From NCBI GenBank assembly GCA_031308135.1, contig JAHLJT010009419.1, positions 64,996,723-65,060,722 of the forward strand: a stretch of 64,000 bases of DNA. Direction: 5' to 3'. Below the pieces are notes generated by a model, which was not told the origin of the DNA, ran no database searches, and worked only from the letters and a program-made list of their open reading frames with translations. Shown here piece after piece: positions 44,523 through 55,773 of this stretch (the first letter of the stretch is position 1; the number at the start of each line of letters is the position of its first letter). Source of the stretch: Acheta domesticus. Lineage: Eukaryota > Arthropoda > Insecta > Orthoptera > Gryllidae. The translations under genes were made by a program, and so were the position numbers.

Positions 44523-47090
44523 AACGTGTGTAACATGTTTGCGATCGTTTTCACGATATCAGTCTTGAGTGGAAAGAGAATTTATAAAAACAGGCAATCT
44601 GCCAAATGCAATCAGATATCTTAATTACATAATTCTTTAATGAAATGCAGATGAAGAGATCCTACCTTAAATGCAATAGAATAGATTTACAAATTGTCTG
44701 ATATGAGTCTTATGAAATATATAAAAACTGAATGGATTTCTCTTGATGTTCATTATGTAACTATGTAATTATTTGTGTTATTATTTATTTAAGAACCCTC
44801 ACACATCTGTATTGAATTGAAGTGGATATTATATTCTCAGTATGAAATAATTTCATACATGTTAATAAAATATAAATATTATAGAGACTGGTTCAGAAAT
44901 AAAGTGTAGCAACAAATTAATAAAATATGGTATTGTAGCCCAATAATTCTAATTTTCAAGTAGTATTGTAAGCTCAAATCACTGTCAAGATTATTGTATT
45001 CAAATTCATAAACATTCATCAAAACAAACATGAATGCAACAAAAATGGAGGGGATAATTAGAGAATATCTCAAAACGAAGAGGAACAATTTTTCCTTGAT
45101 TTTTTAAACAATAAGTCAAATGTTTTTATATAATTATTTCCTATATTCCGCCTGCAAGTTTCGTAGGATTAGCAACGGCAAAATTGCAGAGATTTGGCAG
45201 TTAAAAAAAATATTGCAAGGACTGATGTATGTACCAAAGTTTTACGAAATTTGCATCAAAAAACCTTAGGCTTATGCGCATTTGTACGCAAGTACCTCTA
45301 TTCGAGAAAATAAAGTATTATGAATTGAAAACGTAACGGGACCCCTATTTTTCTCTGGTAATTCTACATTGTTCAATTAAGACATCAATATTCATTAGAG
45401 CAGGCTCTTGCAAAAGAGTAAATTCAAATATTCTTCCCCAGAGCAATAATTTTCTGTAAACCTTCGAGTTGGAGCCTTCTTATCTCATTAGGAGCGTCTG
45501 GCCTAAAAACACGCCGCGTGTGAAGCAATGGCGTCCAACAGCTTCATTTGTACCTCAATCCACGCCAACCGTAATTGCTGAGTGCATCGTACGTACTGGG
45601 AAGCAGACTCGAGAAACAGGTTTTACTCATAATTAATGTTCTTTTTTTATTTTCTACGCAATTACACTATCTTCCTCAAACGTTTACTGCAATACTGCAC
45701 GCATTGTGTTAATGCTTGCGTTAAAGTGTGCCAGGCAATAACAGAAGTACCCATTGAGAATATTTAAATTTTCAGTATTTTATCATTCAGTAGTCGTCAT
45801 TGAAAAGTATTTGCAATATACAAATTGATAATCTTGCTTAACATATTAAACAAGAAATGACATGAATCACGAAACTATTAACTTCGGTGAAAATTCTCAT
45901 TTTCTTTATTTTTTCTTTTGATGTGAGATTCTCAACAGAGGGCACACATTAAGAAAATAGCCTTGCGTGCACATTTTTGTATCTTATACTTTTGTAAGAT
46001 GGTGAGAGATTGTGATGGAATGTGAAGTATGATAAAATGAAAAGTAAAACTACAGGCATGACATGGTTGCGTTATGTTTTTGCGATTATCAAATCACGGT
46101 GTTGTCCTTTTAGAAAAAGTTCGTTTCGAAGACATTAATCATTCTCCCTATTCTACCGTGAACCAATGATGATTTGGTGGCTGTGAGGTCGTTCTGTACG
46201 TACGTCAATCTTCCGTCAGTTTGCGAATCCTACGAGTCAGTCTCCTGGGTTTTCTGATGGATCTACCTTCCATGTCAGTAAGTCTGTCACCTTTGTCTCT
46301 CTGACTTCGCATCGTTTGTCAGCTATCCTTATATGACAAATCCCTCTTCTGTCAGTTTACTCATACGTCTACATGTCGATGTCTCCATCTTTTTGTTTCT
46401 TGTCATTACTTTTACCGTGGCTCTAATCCAAAACGCAGTTTTCTTTTCAAATACAAGATTTAGAGGTTTTGATTCTACCAACATTATTCCAGTACATCGA
46501 CATTAAATATGAACGGATTTTTAGGCTGAGTGGAAAATTGTGGATATAGTTACTAAAAATAATACGTTCCTTCTTCATTTCTGAAACAAACGACTTCTTC
46601 TTCTGTTGTATGTTTGTGACAAAGTAGCTGTCATTTGTATTTGTCTGTACTAGGCAATTACAAATTATAATTGTTGTTTTAAATCTCATTCGGACTGCAC
46701 ATTTAGTATTATATCACAAAGTAAAAGCTCTCATGCCTCATCATTTGAAAATACAACAGCTGTGAGGAAGAATGATTTCAGTCGCATTCCTCCTTACTGC
46801 TTATTCTCTCCTCCACCATTAGCCTCACGCATAACTGTTTCTCCCCTTTGAGATAAAACGACTTTTACACGAGATCCGCTACCTGAACAATAGGTCTTTA
46901 GACAGCTGGTGTCCTTTGCATTGCTTTTAGTAGACTGGAATCAGTCTCACGCACGAATATGAAATTTGTTAAAAATCGATGATCCAAGTGTAAGAAATTA
47001 ATATTTAATTTTTATGCAGATCAAACCTTGTTAATTAATGTAAGGCTAATGAAAAAGCAAGAGGCTTTTATGAGAAGCTCTTCGTGTTCT
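44523..47090. other. AT-rich DNA, nothing recognised
   Basis: About 2.6 kb without an ORF or repeat I recognise. Minus-strand frames at 44879-45088 and 46447-46689 are unmatched. Confidence 0.45.
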
Positions 47091-47770
47091 GGTGATTGTG
47101 CTGCCTTACGCATCGCTACAGACTTTATTTCGTGGAGCTGCTTGTGCACTATTACTGTGTAGTAAGAAGGATTGTTGGCGACCAGATGGCGCTTCCGTAG
47201 CGATCTTTAGGCAGAATACGGAGCTAAATCCCCTGGACTCCTGGCAGTCACATATTCATACCAGATTCGCGCTTAGAGAGAGGAAAGGGAAACAATTCGG
47301 TGCTCAATGAGATTCATGGTGGTTTGTACAAGCGTTACCACAACACTGAACAAAACATCCATTCCCAAAGCGGGATACAAATGCGCAGTTCATGTTCGTC
47401 GCCGTAACCTTTCTCGTATAGGATCCACCATGAAATTCCGCGCCTTTCGGCCCCTTCTCTCAAACTTGTTCTGCCAAAGCGGGCTAGTCTTCCGGTGCGT
47501 CGTATACGAAGGCAGCTAACGCGAAGAGCAAACTGAGAGTATTTGTTGAGAGTTGCTCCGAGGCTCACGCCTGTCGCGCCGGTCCAAGCGACAGGTGCAG
47601 TCGATCGCCACGCTGCCCCGCGGCGGTTCCGCGAACCTCTAACGGAGTCTTTTTCAAAGCGTTGTGGAAAGCCAGGTGAAGCATTTACGGAGACGCACAG
47701 TAAACTAACCAATTCAGGCGGTGCGAGTGTTTGTCAACGATGTGCCACTTGCCAGTTGTATACACTCGAA
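47090..47770. other. GC-richer island, no recognised exon
   Basis: Composition rises from about 47090 and peaks at 47560-47640 with GCCCCGCGGCGGTTCCGCG. Frames are open on both strands (the longest is 125 codons on the minus strand, 47335-47712), but none matches an Osiris N-terminal exon or any domain. A promoter island is possible. Confidence 0.4.
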
Positions 47771-48354
47771 TAGCGGCATTTAAACGTACGTTGGTAGTTA
47801 TCAACGAACGAAAACTGTAACCTTTTTCCATTAGGAAATTGACCCAGGATTGTCGCCAGAAATTGGTGTCGGATGTTCCTAATTTCCAAACTCAGACAAG
47901 AGATATGAGTAATTTCTATGTCACAGAGTTGGTTTGCTTTTTGTTTATATTGGGTGAAGAATGCTATGGTGAAAAAAAATGAGCAAGAGCCCTTCAGGAT
48001 AATTTTTAGTTTTTTTCGCAGCAGGGAGGAAAGACAGAAGCATTATTGCCCGAAGCGCAAAAACTAACCAGTTCGATGAAAGTATTCACCTTCGATCTGC
48101 CTCTTAGTACCATTTTATTTAAACCTATGTTGATAATAGTGATGCACCCATAAAAACGTATGCATTCCTTTTCTCAGGAAATTTCAGATTGCCCGAGGTT
48201 TTTGATTGACACAAATTTTTATTGAATAAAATCTGTTCTAAAAATATATATCTTTAAATAAGGCCATGTAAAATTGCTGAAAAAAAATGAATAAAGTTGC
48301 AGGAAAATTGAATAATCTCTAATTGAAGTGAATGCAATTTATAAAACTCTTCTG
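47771..48354. other. AT-rich DNA, nothing recognised
   Basis: No gene. The right part may belong to the family X copy that follows. Confidence 0.45.
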
Positions 48355-48485
48355 AATAACAATAATAAAAACTTTCCATTTTTTAATTTTTTTTCCACGG
48401 AACGAGCAAAGGACACTTAAAAAATGGCGCAGGTCACATTTCCTTTGAACCCTGAATTCTCGAAAATTTGCAAAAGTTAGAAATA
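48355..48485 (-). repeat. Dispersed repeat family X, minus-strand fragment
   Basis: On the minus strand it reads CTAACTTTTGCAAATTTTCG, GAATTCAGGGTTCAAAGGAA, ATGTGACCTGCGCCATTTTT and AAGTGTCCTTTGC, which follows the 16520-16615 copy block by block (AACTTTTGCAATTTTGA, AATGGGACCTGCACCAT, AAAGCGTCCTTTATGCG). Confidence 0.6.
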
Positions 48486-48744
48486 ACGTGACGTCCCCGT
48501 ATGTGCTGCCCTACCATCATTAATTGTCGCGCGATTGAGATACATTGAAGACCGTTGCGTGAGACCAAAGGCGCGTGAGAGGTGACGCGTGCCATATCCG
48601 ACGCAATGAACACCGGCGCCGCGACATCGCTTTCGCCAGCGCGGCTGCACGCCACTCCCGCCGCGAGGCACCGCTACCGTCTTCCACCGTCACAGGCGCC
48701 CAAGAGCAAATTGGCTAGGAGCGAGAAAAGTTTCATGCTCTGGC
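48486..48744. other. GC-richer DNA, nothing recognised
   Basis: Contains CpG-rich 48540-48700 (GGCGCCGCGACATCGC and similar) with open frames on both strands but no domain. Confidence 0.4.
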
Positions 48745-48960
48745 CTTCGTGGGGTGGTGGTCAGGGAGCTCATTCTCCACCTCAGGGTACCGTGATTCAA
48801 ATCTCGATTGATGCAATTCAAATTTATGGTGCACAAAGCGGAATAGCTGCAGGTTTTGTCGGGTTGTTCCGTTTTTATGCCTCTTATTTCAGCATTGTTA
48901 CATCAACATTCACATTATTACTCATTACTTCTTCATCCTAGCATTCATTTTTGATATAGC
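48745..48960 (+). mobile_element. Possible tRNA-derived SINE, single copy in window
   Basis: GGTGGTGGTCAGGGAGCTCA looks like an A-box region, and ACCGTGATTCAAATCTCGAT about 35 bases later fits the B-box pattern GRTTCRANNYC. No second copy was seen, so this rests on the tRNA-like head alone. Confidence 0.4.
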
Positions 48961-49383
48961 TGAAAGCCAGAGACCAAGGATCATAAATATGGTCTGTCAT
49001 TTCCGTGTTCCCTCCCAATGGACGGCCAAGCTATTTCCTCGTCTTGCTCTCTGTTTAGTATTCCAGTCTATCGTTCATACCAGACATTTTATATTGGTTT
49101 ATTTATTTATTTGGTAAAAAAACCTTTAAAAACTGTATATAACGTATGGGGGAGAAGATTATCTGCGCACATTTTCTTGAGGTCTAGAATAAAAAAAAAG
49201 AAAAAAAGAAAAAAAGAAAAAAGCGAGATTACCAACATTTCGTTGCCGAGTTATAGAAAACAACTGCAACGGTAAACGAATTGCTGAATTGATTTTTCTG
49301 TATTGCTAACAAAATATTAACGCAACCTAAGTTCTACTCCTACCACTACAAGCAAAAAGACTGCTCAACAAAACGTGCGCATA
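48961..49383. other. AT-rich DNA with an AAAAAG run
   Basis: No gene. (A)nG simple repeats lie at 49190-49223. Confidence 0.5.
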
Positions 49384-49536
49384 GTCGAGTCTGTTGGTCG
49401 GTCGAGTCTGTTGGTCGGTCGAGTCTGTTGGTCGGTCGAGTCTGTTGGTCGGTCGAGTCTGTTGGTCGGTCGAGTCTGTTGGTCGGTCGAGTCTGTTGGT
49501 CGGTCGAGTCTGTCAGTCGGTCGACATTATTAGTCC
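49384..49536. repeat. 17-bp minisatellite, about nine units
   Basis: The unit GTCGAGTCTGTTGGTCG repeats head to tail from 49384 with period 17. Seven units are identical, the eighth (49503-49519) has a TT-to-CA change, and the ninth (GTCGACATTATTAGTCC) is degenerate. There are no unique spacers, so it is not a CRISPR-like array. Confidence 0.95.
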
Positions 49537-50160
49537 CTGAATTTTACGACCCTGAAGTTAATTAGTCACTTATGCTTTTTAGTCACTTATGTCTTTTAGT
49601 CACTGAAGTCTTTTGGTCACTGAAGTCTATTTAGTTCACCTTGCCAGCTGGTCCTGTGTCCTGCCATCGGGTTTTGTCTGTCTGTTAGCCGGTACCGTCA
49701 GTCGGTACTGTCGATCAGCCGATACCGTCAGTCAGCCGGTTCTATCGGTTAGTCGGTACTGTCGGTCAGCTGGTACTCTCGACCAGTCGGTACTATCGTG
49801 TCTGAGGCCGATCATCTGAGTCAGCCGCGTCTGTATGTCAGCTAGTCTTCTCTGTAAGTAGGAGACGTTTGTCAATATTTTTGCCAGTTCAGTTCCTGTT
49901 TGTTTTTTTCCGTTAGCCCGTTCAGTGCGTCAGTCCGTTCAACGCGACAATCGATTCTGTGCGTCGAACTTCAGTGCGATGAGTAATTTTGTTGCGGGTC
50001 ATTTCTTACCGTCATGTGTCATTTGTGCCGGTCGTTAGTTAGCCGATAGTTATCCCAGTCGACCCTGTCGTGTGTCAATTGTGCTAGTCGTCGGTCAGTT
50101 GTGCAGTCGGCGGCCAATAGTCCCTCTCGTCGGTCAGAGGTACACGTTGTCCGCCAGAGC
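49537..50160. repeat. GTC-rich degenerate repeat zone after the minisatellite
   Basis: Loose, variable repeats: TTTTAGTCACT(G/T)A near 49577-49625, then many GTCGGT(A)CTGTCGGTCAG-type units from 49685 to 49800, then scattered GTCAGT/GTCGGTC to about 50150. It looks like an older expansion from the same kind of GTC motif. Confidence 0.7.
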
Positions 50161-51399
50161 TCGTCGTTGGGCGTGCCCGGCTGTCGGTTGCTATACGTTC
50201 TAGAATGATCCAGTCATCCATGCCTTACTTAGGCATACCCTACAGCCTACCAACCATTTCACTGCACCCGTCTGTCTCCTTCCATCTGTCAGCTACACTT
50301 TTCCCTCCCGAACACTTTTTTGTCGAAGTACATCCCTTCACAAGTGATTGCGAATTGTGAGTATTATTTTAATCGCCAGTTGTAGTGGATTCAAAACGGC
50401 AAAAAGGGTTGTGCAAGGGTTGCAAAGAAGATTTTATCCGATCGTTTATCCTTAATTCATAGAATTTCATATCTGTAAAATTAATTTGAAATATGAGTTA
50501 TATTTAATATTCTATTGTTTCAAATATATGTTTAATGAAATAAATAATAAATGTATTATAATTCCCATTTACTTTCCCTAAGAGTCTCATGTTTTACTGA
50601 CTTCGATCAGAGTTACCAATGTAACCAATAAAAGAATATTTCTGCACTAGCTAATTATCTTATCCGGAAAATAGTTTGGGATCCCGTAAGTGCATCATCC
50701 TTGCTTTGCTGTTTAACAAAATCCACGGTCACACCCAAATTTTTGAATCATCGAAAAAAAATTATAAAAGAAGCACTATGCAAAACAGCCCATGACGAAA
50801 GTAAATGAAAAAGCTCGTAAACTGAAAAGTAAATGAAAAGACTCTCCTTTGTCTGTGTGCTGCAAAGCGGCAAATAAGTAATCACTGTGCCCAAATTGTT
50901 AATTTTGTAAAATAGAGTAAATTACATGTTTCACATTAAGAGATAATATCGGGCAGCCCATCGGATAAACTCCTGACATCGGGCAATCTCCATTCACTCA
51001 CTTAAATATCCCGAAATGAGCGTATTTCTTACAATAGATTTCCATCATTAAAAGATCATATACAAGGTTCATGCTTTACTGATCACTATCCATATTTTTT
51101 GACAGTTATGCTATACGTTTATGGAGGAAATGTGATGTTAAGCAGTACATGACGCTTAAAAATAAAGTCATTACACATACATTTCTCGTTATCTATGTGC
51201 TCCAGACCATGCAAAAACGAATCATTAGTCAAAAATTACAAGTTCCAGGTTACAAAGAAGAATAAATTCATAACTCATCCTTTTCTTGTACTTATCTGTG
51301 TGTTGCAGATCGTGAAAAGAAAAACCATTACTCCCGAATTATTAATTTCGTGAGAAAGAATAAATTACGAGTTCGGCGTAACAGCGATGGGATCGGATG
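50161..51399. other. AT-rich DNA, nothing recognised
   Basis: Small local echoes (AAGTAAATGAAAA repeated near 50800-50835) but no gene or mobile element that I can name. Confidence 0.45.
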
Positions 51400-51545
51400 C
51401 GCGTTTAGTGCGTAACGGTGTTTTTAAATGAAGCGCTCGCAGCGCAAGTAATGAGCGCCGCTCCCGAAATGGCGGTCGCGCCCGCGGAGCGGAAAATGGG
51501 CGCGGGTGGGTGGCCGGCGCCGGCACAGTTGGCCTGGCTGGACCG
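51400..51545. other. CpG-rich patch abutting the satellite
   Basis: About 145 GC-rich bases (GCGCTCGCAGCGC, CGCGCCCGCGGAGCGG) lead straight into the tandem array. Frames are open on both strands without a domain. Confidence 0.45.
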
Positions 51546-51564
51546 AGGAAGAACAGAAATAATG

Positions 51565-52555
51565 CACACTCATTGGACCAAAATTTATGACTGCTGGGAT
51601 AGAAGCAAAGCAAAGATGGGAGTAAAGGAAGAAAAAACCATCTAGATCATAGTATGCTCCGTTGGGTTAAGGAAAACAGAACGGTTCGGAAGAATAGGAA
51701 CTCATTGGATCAAAATTTATTACTGCTGGGATACAAGCAAAGCAAATAAGGGAGTAAAGGAAAAACAAAGTATGCTCCGTTGGGTTAAGGAAAACAGAAC
51801 GATTCGAAACAATACGAACCCACTGGATCAAAATTTATCACTGCTGGGATAAAAAGCAAAACAAATATGGGAACTAAAGTAAGAACGAACCCACTGGATC
51901 AGAGTATGCTCCGTTGGATGAAGGAAAACAGAATGGTTAGGAATAATTCTAATGCACTGATAAAAATGTATTACAGCTAGGGCAAGAGCAAAGAAAATAT
52001 AAATAATATAAACCCTTTGGATCAGAGTTTGCTTCATTGGGATAAGGAAGAACTGAACGGTTTGGGGAAACAAACTTACACGATCATAATTTAATTCAGC
52101 TGAGAGAAGAGAGAATAAGTTAAGGAAAAGTAAAACCATTGGATCACAGGGGCCCCCTTTTAGTTCAAATGAGCTAAGGAAGATTATAACTTTCGGAATA
52201 ACATATGCATTGGGTCAAAATTTATTCTAGCAAGGAAAAAGGAGGATAGAATGTTATGGAACTGAAAAAGTACATTATCAGAATTTGCCACGTTGAGCTA
52301 ACAAAGTGAAGAAAGTTGCGGAACAATAAGCCAACTGGAGCAAAGTTAGATCTATTGGAGTGAAGGAAAATAGAAAGTGAGAGGTTAACAAATCCACTGG
52401 ATGAGGTTTGATTCTATGATAAGGGGCGATAGAACGCTATAAAGCAGCAAACCCACTGCATAGAGTTACCGTCGCTGGTCTAAGGAAGTACAAGAAGTTA
52501 CGGTGCAATAAACCGACTGAATCAGTTCAAAAACTATTGGGCTAGGAGAGAAAAG
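51565..52555. repeat. Tandem satellite of alternating ~63-bp half units
   Basis: One half carries (CA)TTGGATCAAAATTTATTA then CTGCTGGGAT..AAGCAAA, at about 51571, 51703, 51821, 51955, 52079, 52208 and 52334. The other carries GGATCAGAGTATGCTCCGTT then GGG.TAAGGAAAACAGAACG, at about 51644, 51766, 51893, 52016, 52138 and later. They alternate, giving a ~125-133-bp full period. Both halves share the frame GGATCA....(T/G)T..GG.(A)TAAG, suggesting one ancestral ~63-bp unit that doubled. Units decay steadily to the right. Confidence 0.8.
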
Positions 52556-52612
52556 CAAGCTAAGAAACAAGTAGTTTATGTATTTAATTATCCCCAATGA
52601 CCAGCAGATGCG

Positions 52613-53150
52613 TTGAACATCGTCGATCCACTCACTACCTTACAAACTGACTTGCCTAGAAATTCATCATTATTTGCATAATTATTCGTAGGTAACAACA
52701 TATTCCACGCAACGCCATAGGTAGTGGAACATTTTGTTTCTGTGCTTTGCTATGTACGAGTATCAAACTACGAGAGAGCTCCTAAGCGTCAGCGCTGTTA
52801 CGTAGCGGCAGGAAAATGCATGTGGAGGTTTTTGTTTACACGGGGTTTACTTGCAATACAGAAGCACTATTTGTTAAAATTATATAATTTATTGCAGTGT
52901 TCTTTCAGCATCTGAACATCGTCGCTCCACTCACTAGCTTACTTTTATTTGTTGCTGTTACTTTTATTTGTTGCTCTTAACTTTTATTTGTTGTTCCTAA
53001 GCAGTGTGCGCTACTTTTTTGGATTGTGTAAGTTTTGCAGCATTTGTTCTACCATAGGCCACTAGTTTACGCTGTAATGCCACAGATATCGGTGCCAAAC
53101 AGCGTATTCAATTACTCATTAGGAAGGTCGTAAGCGCCGGCGCTGTGTCA
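52613..53150. repeat. Diverged ~300-bp direct duplication
   Basis: TGAACATCGTCGATCCACTC at 52613 recurs as TGAACATCGTCGCTCCACTC at 52913. Near the far ends TCCTAAGCGTCAGCGCTGTT (about 52781) matches TCGTAAGCGCCGGCGCTGTG (about 53128). The middles have diverged or carry insertions. The second unit contains three ACTTTTATTTGTTG repeats (52941-52999). Confidence 0.7.
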
Positions 53151-53375
53151 CGTGGGGCGACGTGCGCATCCGCGACCTTGAACTCGCGTGGCGGCGGGGC
53201 GGGGCGGGGCGCGCAACGAAAGTGTGCGGTTGTCGCGCCGCGGGCGAAGGCGAGAGTGGGCGGGCGAAAGGGCGACGCGCCTAATTCGCCGCATCACGCT
53301 CTACGTCCTCCCTCCGCCCCTCCTATCTTCATAGTTGCCGCGCGACGACGGTGGAACGCAACGGTCGTGATCGAA
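53130..53375. other. CpG-rich island
   Basis: GC-rich with GGCGGGGCGGGGCGGGGCGC, an Sp1-like GC-box run, at about 53191. It may be a promoter island but no exon is recognised; the 80-codon frame 53145-53387 is compositional. Confidence 0.45.
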
Positions 53376-53501
53376 TGTTATCAATAATAAATATGGGGAG
53401 GTAATATTAATTATACGTGTATACGTGTGTAAGAGAGAGAGAGATAGAAAGATAATGTATTTGGCATTTCTGGTCGATGGTCCGACTTTTCCTATCAGCT
53501 A

Positions 53502-53725
53502 TACTTGGGATTTTATTTCTTGGCGCGTGGGGGCTTGTCGTCAGGATGGAATATCTCACGGAATTTCTCGTCGTTCTCTGTCCTGCCACTAGGAGTCGCA
53601 TGATCGCCAGCATTGCTTGATACAGTCGCGATCATGCCACGTGAAATATTTCACGACGTGAAATACCGTGAAATATTCCATCGTGAAGACACGCTCCCAC
53701 GCGCTAAGAAATAAAAACCCAAGTA
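53502..53725. mobile_element. Foldback MITE, copy 2, with TA target site
   Basis: Ends are TACTTGGGATTTTATTTCTT at 53502 and, reverse complemented, TACTTGGGTTTTTATTTCTT at 53725. TA lies on both sides (53500-53501, 53726-53727), as expected for Tc1/mariner-type insertion. Arms continue through GGCGCGTGGGGGCTTGTCGT and GGAATATCTCACGG to a centre with GATCATGCCACGTG. No transposase. It matches the element beside the Osiris exon at 42434-42678. Confidence 0.85.
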
Positions 53726-54476
53726 TAACGATATCCTCCAACCCTGGGCCTAGTTAAATTCCCATGCTTCCCTTTAAGAGCGACATCTAGCAAATATGCC
53801 GTATTCCCTTCGCCATAACTTGCAAGATCCACCTGCCTCAGCTTTTCTTCGTCATCCAGCTTTATAAACTGGGACAGTTTTAATAGAAATCTACAACTCT
53901 ATTTTTGCTTTTCTTGAATCACTACAAACTTGCCAATAATCCATTCCATTCAAAAATTAAAAATAAATACAGTTAGTAATTCTTCAAAATTTTTGGACTC
54001 TTTCAGTTAATGATTCTACAGGGTGTCTTAGACTGTATTCCCTTATTGGTTACATTAAGTTAATTTAGTATTTTAATTTGAGGACGTAAGTAAACAAAAC
54101 ATTTTTAAAGTAGTACTCAAATGAATTTATCAATGATTTAAATCAAAATAAATAATAAAAAGCGTAATGTAATGTTGTGACAACTATAACCCATTAGGAT
54201 TGTGAGTTTCACTTTGAGTTAGACACATGAAGTGAAAAGTAAATCACCACGTAAGAGTAGTTTAAACTTTAATTTATCTTCACATAAATATCCTTGAAAT
54301 GTAATTTGCGTAACTATTTTGAACCTCTTAATTGGAATATCCCGTTACAGAGAAGAAATCTCGACGTGAAGCCTCATAATCCGATATTCAACAGGTGGGC
54401 GTGGTAGTAGTTATTCTTTGTAATTCATGCAAAAGAGGACTGTGCTGTAAGTGGTCAAGTTTCAGATACCATATGC
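53726..54476. other. AT-rich DNA, nothing recognised
   Basis: No gene or repeat identified between the MITE and the hAT element. Confidence 0.5.
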
Positions 54477-54611
54477 CAGGGCCGCTCAAGCAGAGCAAAT
54501 CGGCAGCGCGGAGCCGTGTTGTCAGCCGAGAGCGGGACACCAGAGCCCGAGCATTGCGCGTCTTGCGATAACCACTGTCACAGTGTCCCGGTAGCTCGCA
54601 GTCGCGGAAAC

Positions 54612-54871
54612 ATGGAAGCCGACGCGAGCACTTCACAGACCAGAGCATCTACACCGACAATTTTCAATGCAGTATGGGAAGAAAAGTATCTTTTCGCCGA
54701 CTACGGCAGCTATGCCAAATGTTTAGTTTACATAAAGGGTTCAATCACGTGAAGAAGTTTAATTTACATTTACACATTATACATTTAATCATGCTGATGA
54801 AAATGACAAGTACGCTGAAGAAGAACAAAAGGAAGTTTTCAGTGTTCTGAAAAACAATGCCTCACTAGAAG
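54612..54871 (+). pseudogene. hAT transposase N-terminal remnant (zinc-finger-like region)
   Basis: An ATG at 54612 starts a frame with TIFNAVWEEKYLFADYGSYA then KCLVYIK, which follows the F...W...Y.F.......CL(I/V)C opening of ZBED/GTF2IRD2-like hAT proteins. The second Cys is Y here. A stop at 54750 is followed in other frames by VKKFNLHLH and then YTFNHADENDKY, matching the KKfN..rHY..kHa..Y part, so there are at least one or two frameshifts. The last frame ends NNASLE followed by GTAAGTTTTG at 54872, a perfect splice-donor consensus, though a use for it cannot be shown. Confidence 0.65.
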
Positions 54872-54971
54872 TAAGTTTTGGATGTATTTTGATGTTCTTA
54901 TGTTGTTTTGACAGTAAAATAACACAATATAAAAGAGTTTAATTTTATTGCATATCGATACTACGACGTGA

Positions 54972-55266
54972 GCGTTTAGGAAAAGAACTTCCCACAAAAC
55001 CGTTTTCCAATTCCGTTTTCCACTGCATCTTAATGCTGCTCGATTGTTAAGTACGTTTGGATCAACATACAACTGTGAGCAATTTTTTGCTTCTTTGAAA
55101 ATCTGTAAATCTCGAATGAGAAGTACAATTACAGATCACAATCGGAAATGCATGTTACGGCTCAATAGCACCATGCCATCTCTTCCAAATATAGAAAGTA
55201 TATTGCGAAAAAAATATTTAAAAGATGTAATTAGAGTATTTGATTTTGCAATCAACTTCATTTTTT
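54972..55266 (+). pseudogene. hAT transposase C-terminal remnant
   Basis: After a stop at 54969 the frame is open to 55266. It includes FRFPLHLNAARLLSTFGSTY, NCEQFFASLKICKSRMRSTI and TDHNRKCMLRLNST. FGSTY.CEQ.FS..K..KS..R..(L)TD.....LR is the signature of the hAT dimerisation region at the C terminus of GTF2IRD2/ZBED5/SCAND3-like transposases. The DDE catalytic core that should precede it is absent from the 100 bases between the two remnants. Confidence 0.8.
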
Positions 55267-55773
55267 AATTTTAATTTCCTTTACTTTTAGTATTTTTATT
55301 ACTAGTTTATTCAATCACATTTTTGTGCAACCTTTATAATACTTTTCATACTCACAGCATGAACTGTGTAGTCACCGCTATTAAATTTCTTTATGTTATT
55401 GAGCAGGTTTTTGCAACTAAATTGGCATTGCCGGCCCAATCTGCAAAAAGATACTTTTCTTTCCATGCTGCATTGCAAATTGTCGTTTTTTAAATTTCCA
55501 AATTACACTAATACGTTTTTATCTAGAAACTGTTCCAATTAATGTTACAAACGTATCTTACTGTGTTTTCTATCGTAATGTCCTTTGCCAGAGCTGTGAG
55601 ATTTTTTCATTCCGAACAACAGAAAATACCCCGTAGAAATACGACGCGACCCACTGTGCCACATGCCGCCGATCGATATTTGATGACGTCATTTACTCTT
55701 TCTGCGGCGACAGAGAAAAGAGCAACCGGAGGCTCCTCCTCGGAGCAAATGGTTGAGCGCCCCTGCCATATGC

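Larger units (their letters stand above)
54477..55765 (+). mobile_element. Deleted hAT transposon with 8-bp target duplication
   Basis: The left end is CAGGGCCGCTCAAGC. The right end, reverse complemented, is CAGGGGCGCTCAACC, two mismatches in 15. CCATATGC lies directly outside both ends (54469-54476 and 55766-55773) as a perfect 8-base duplication. CAGGG-type ends, an 8-bp duplication and hAT transposase remnants inside all agree. At 1289 bp it is well short of an autonomous hAT. The core of the transposase gene is deleted, so this copy needed help to move. Confidence 0.93.

Noticed and set aside
47335..47712. 125-codon minus-strand ORF as an upstream Osiris exon
   Set aside because: It lacks the cysteine-containing region and hydrophobic pattern of Osiris N-terminal exons and lies in a GC-rich island with frames open on both strands.
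49384..49536. CRISPR-like array
   Set aside because: Units are contiguous 17-mers without spacers and the genome is eukaryotic; it is a minisatellite.
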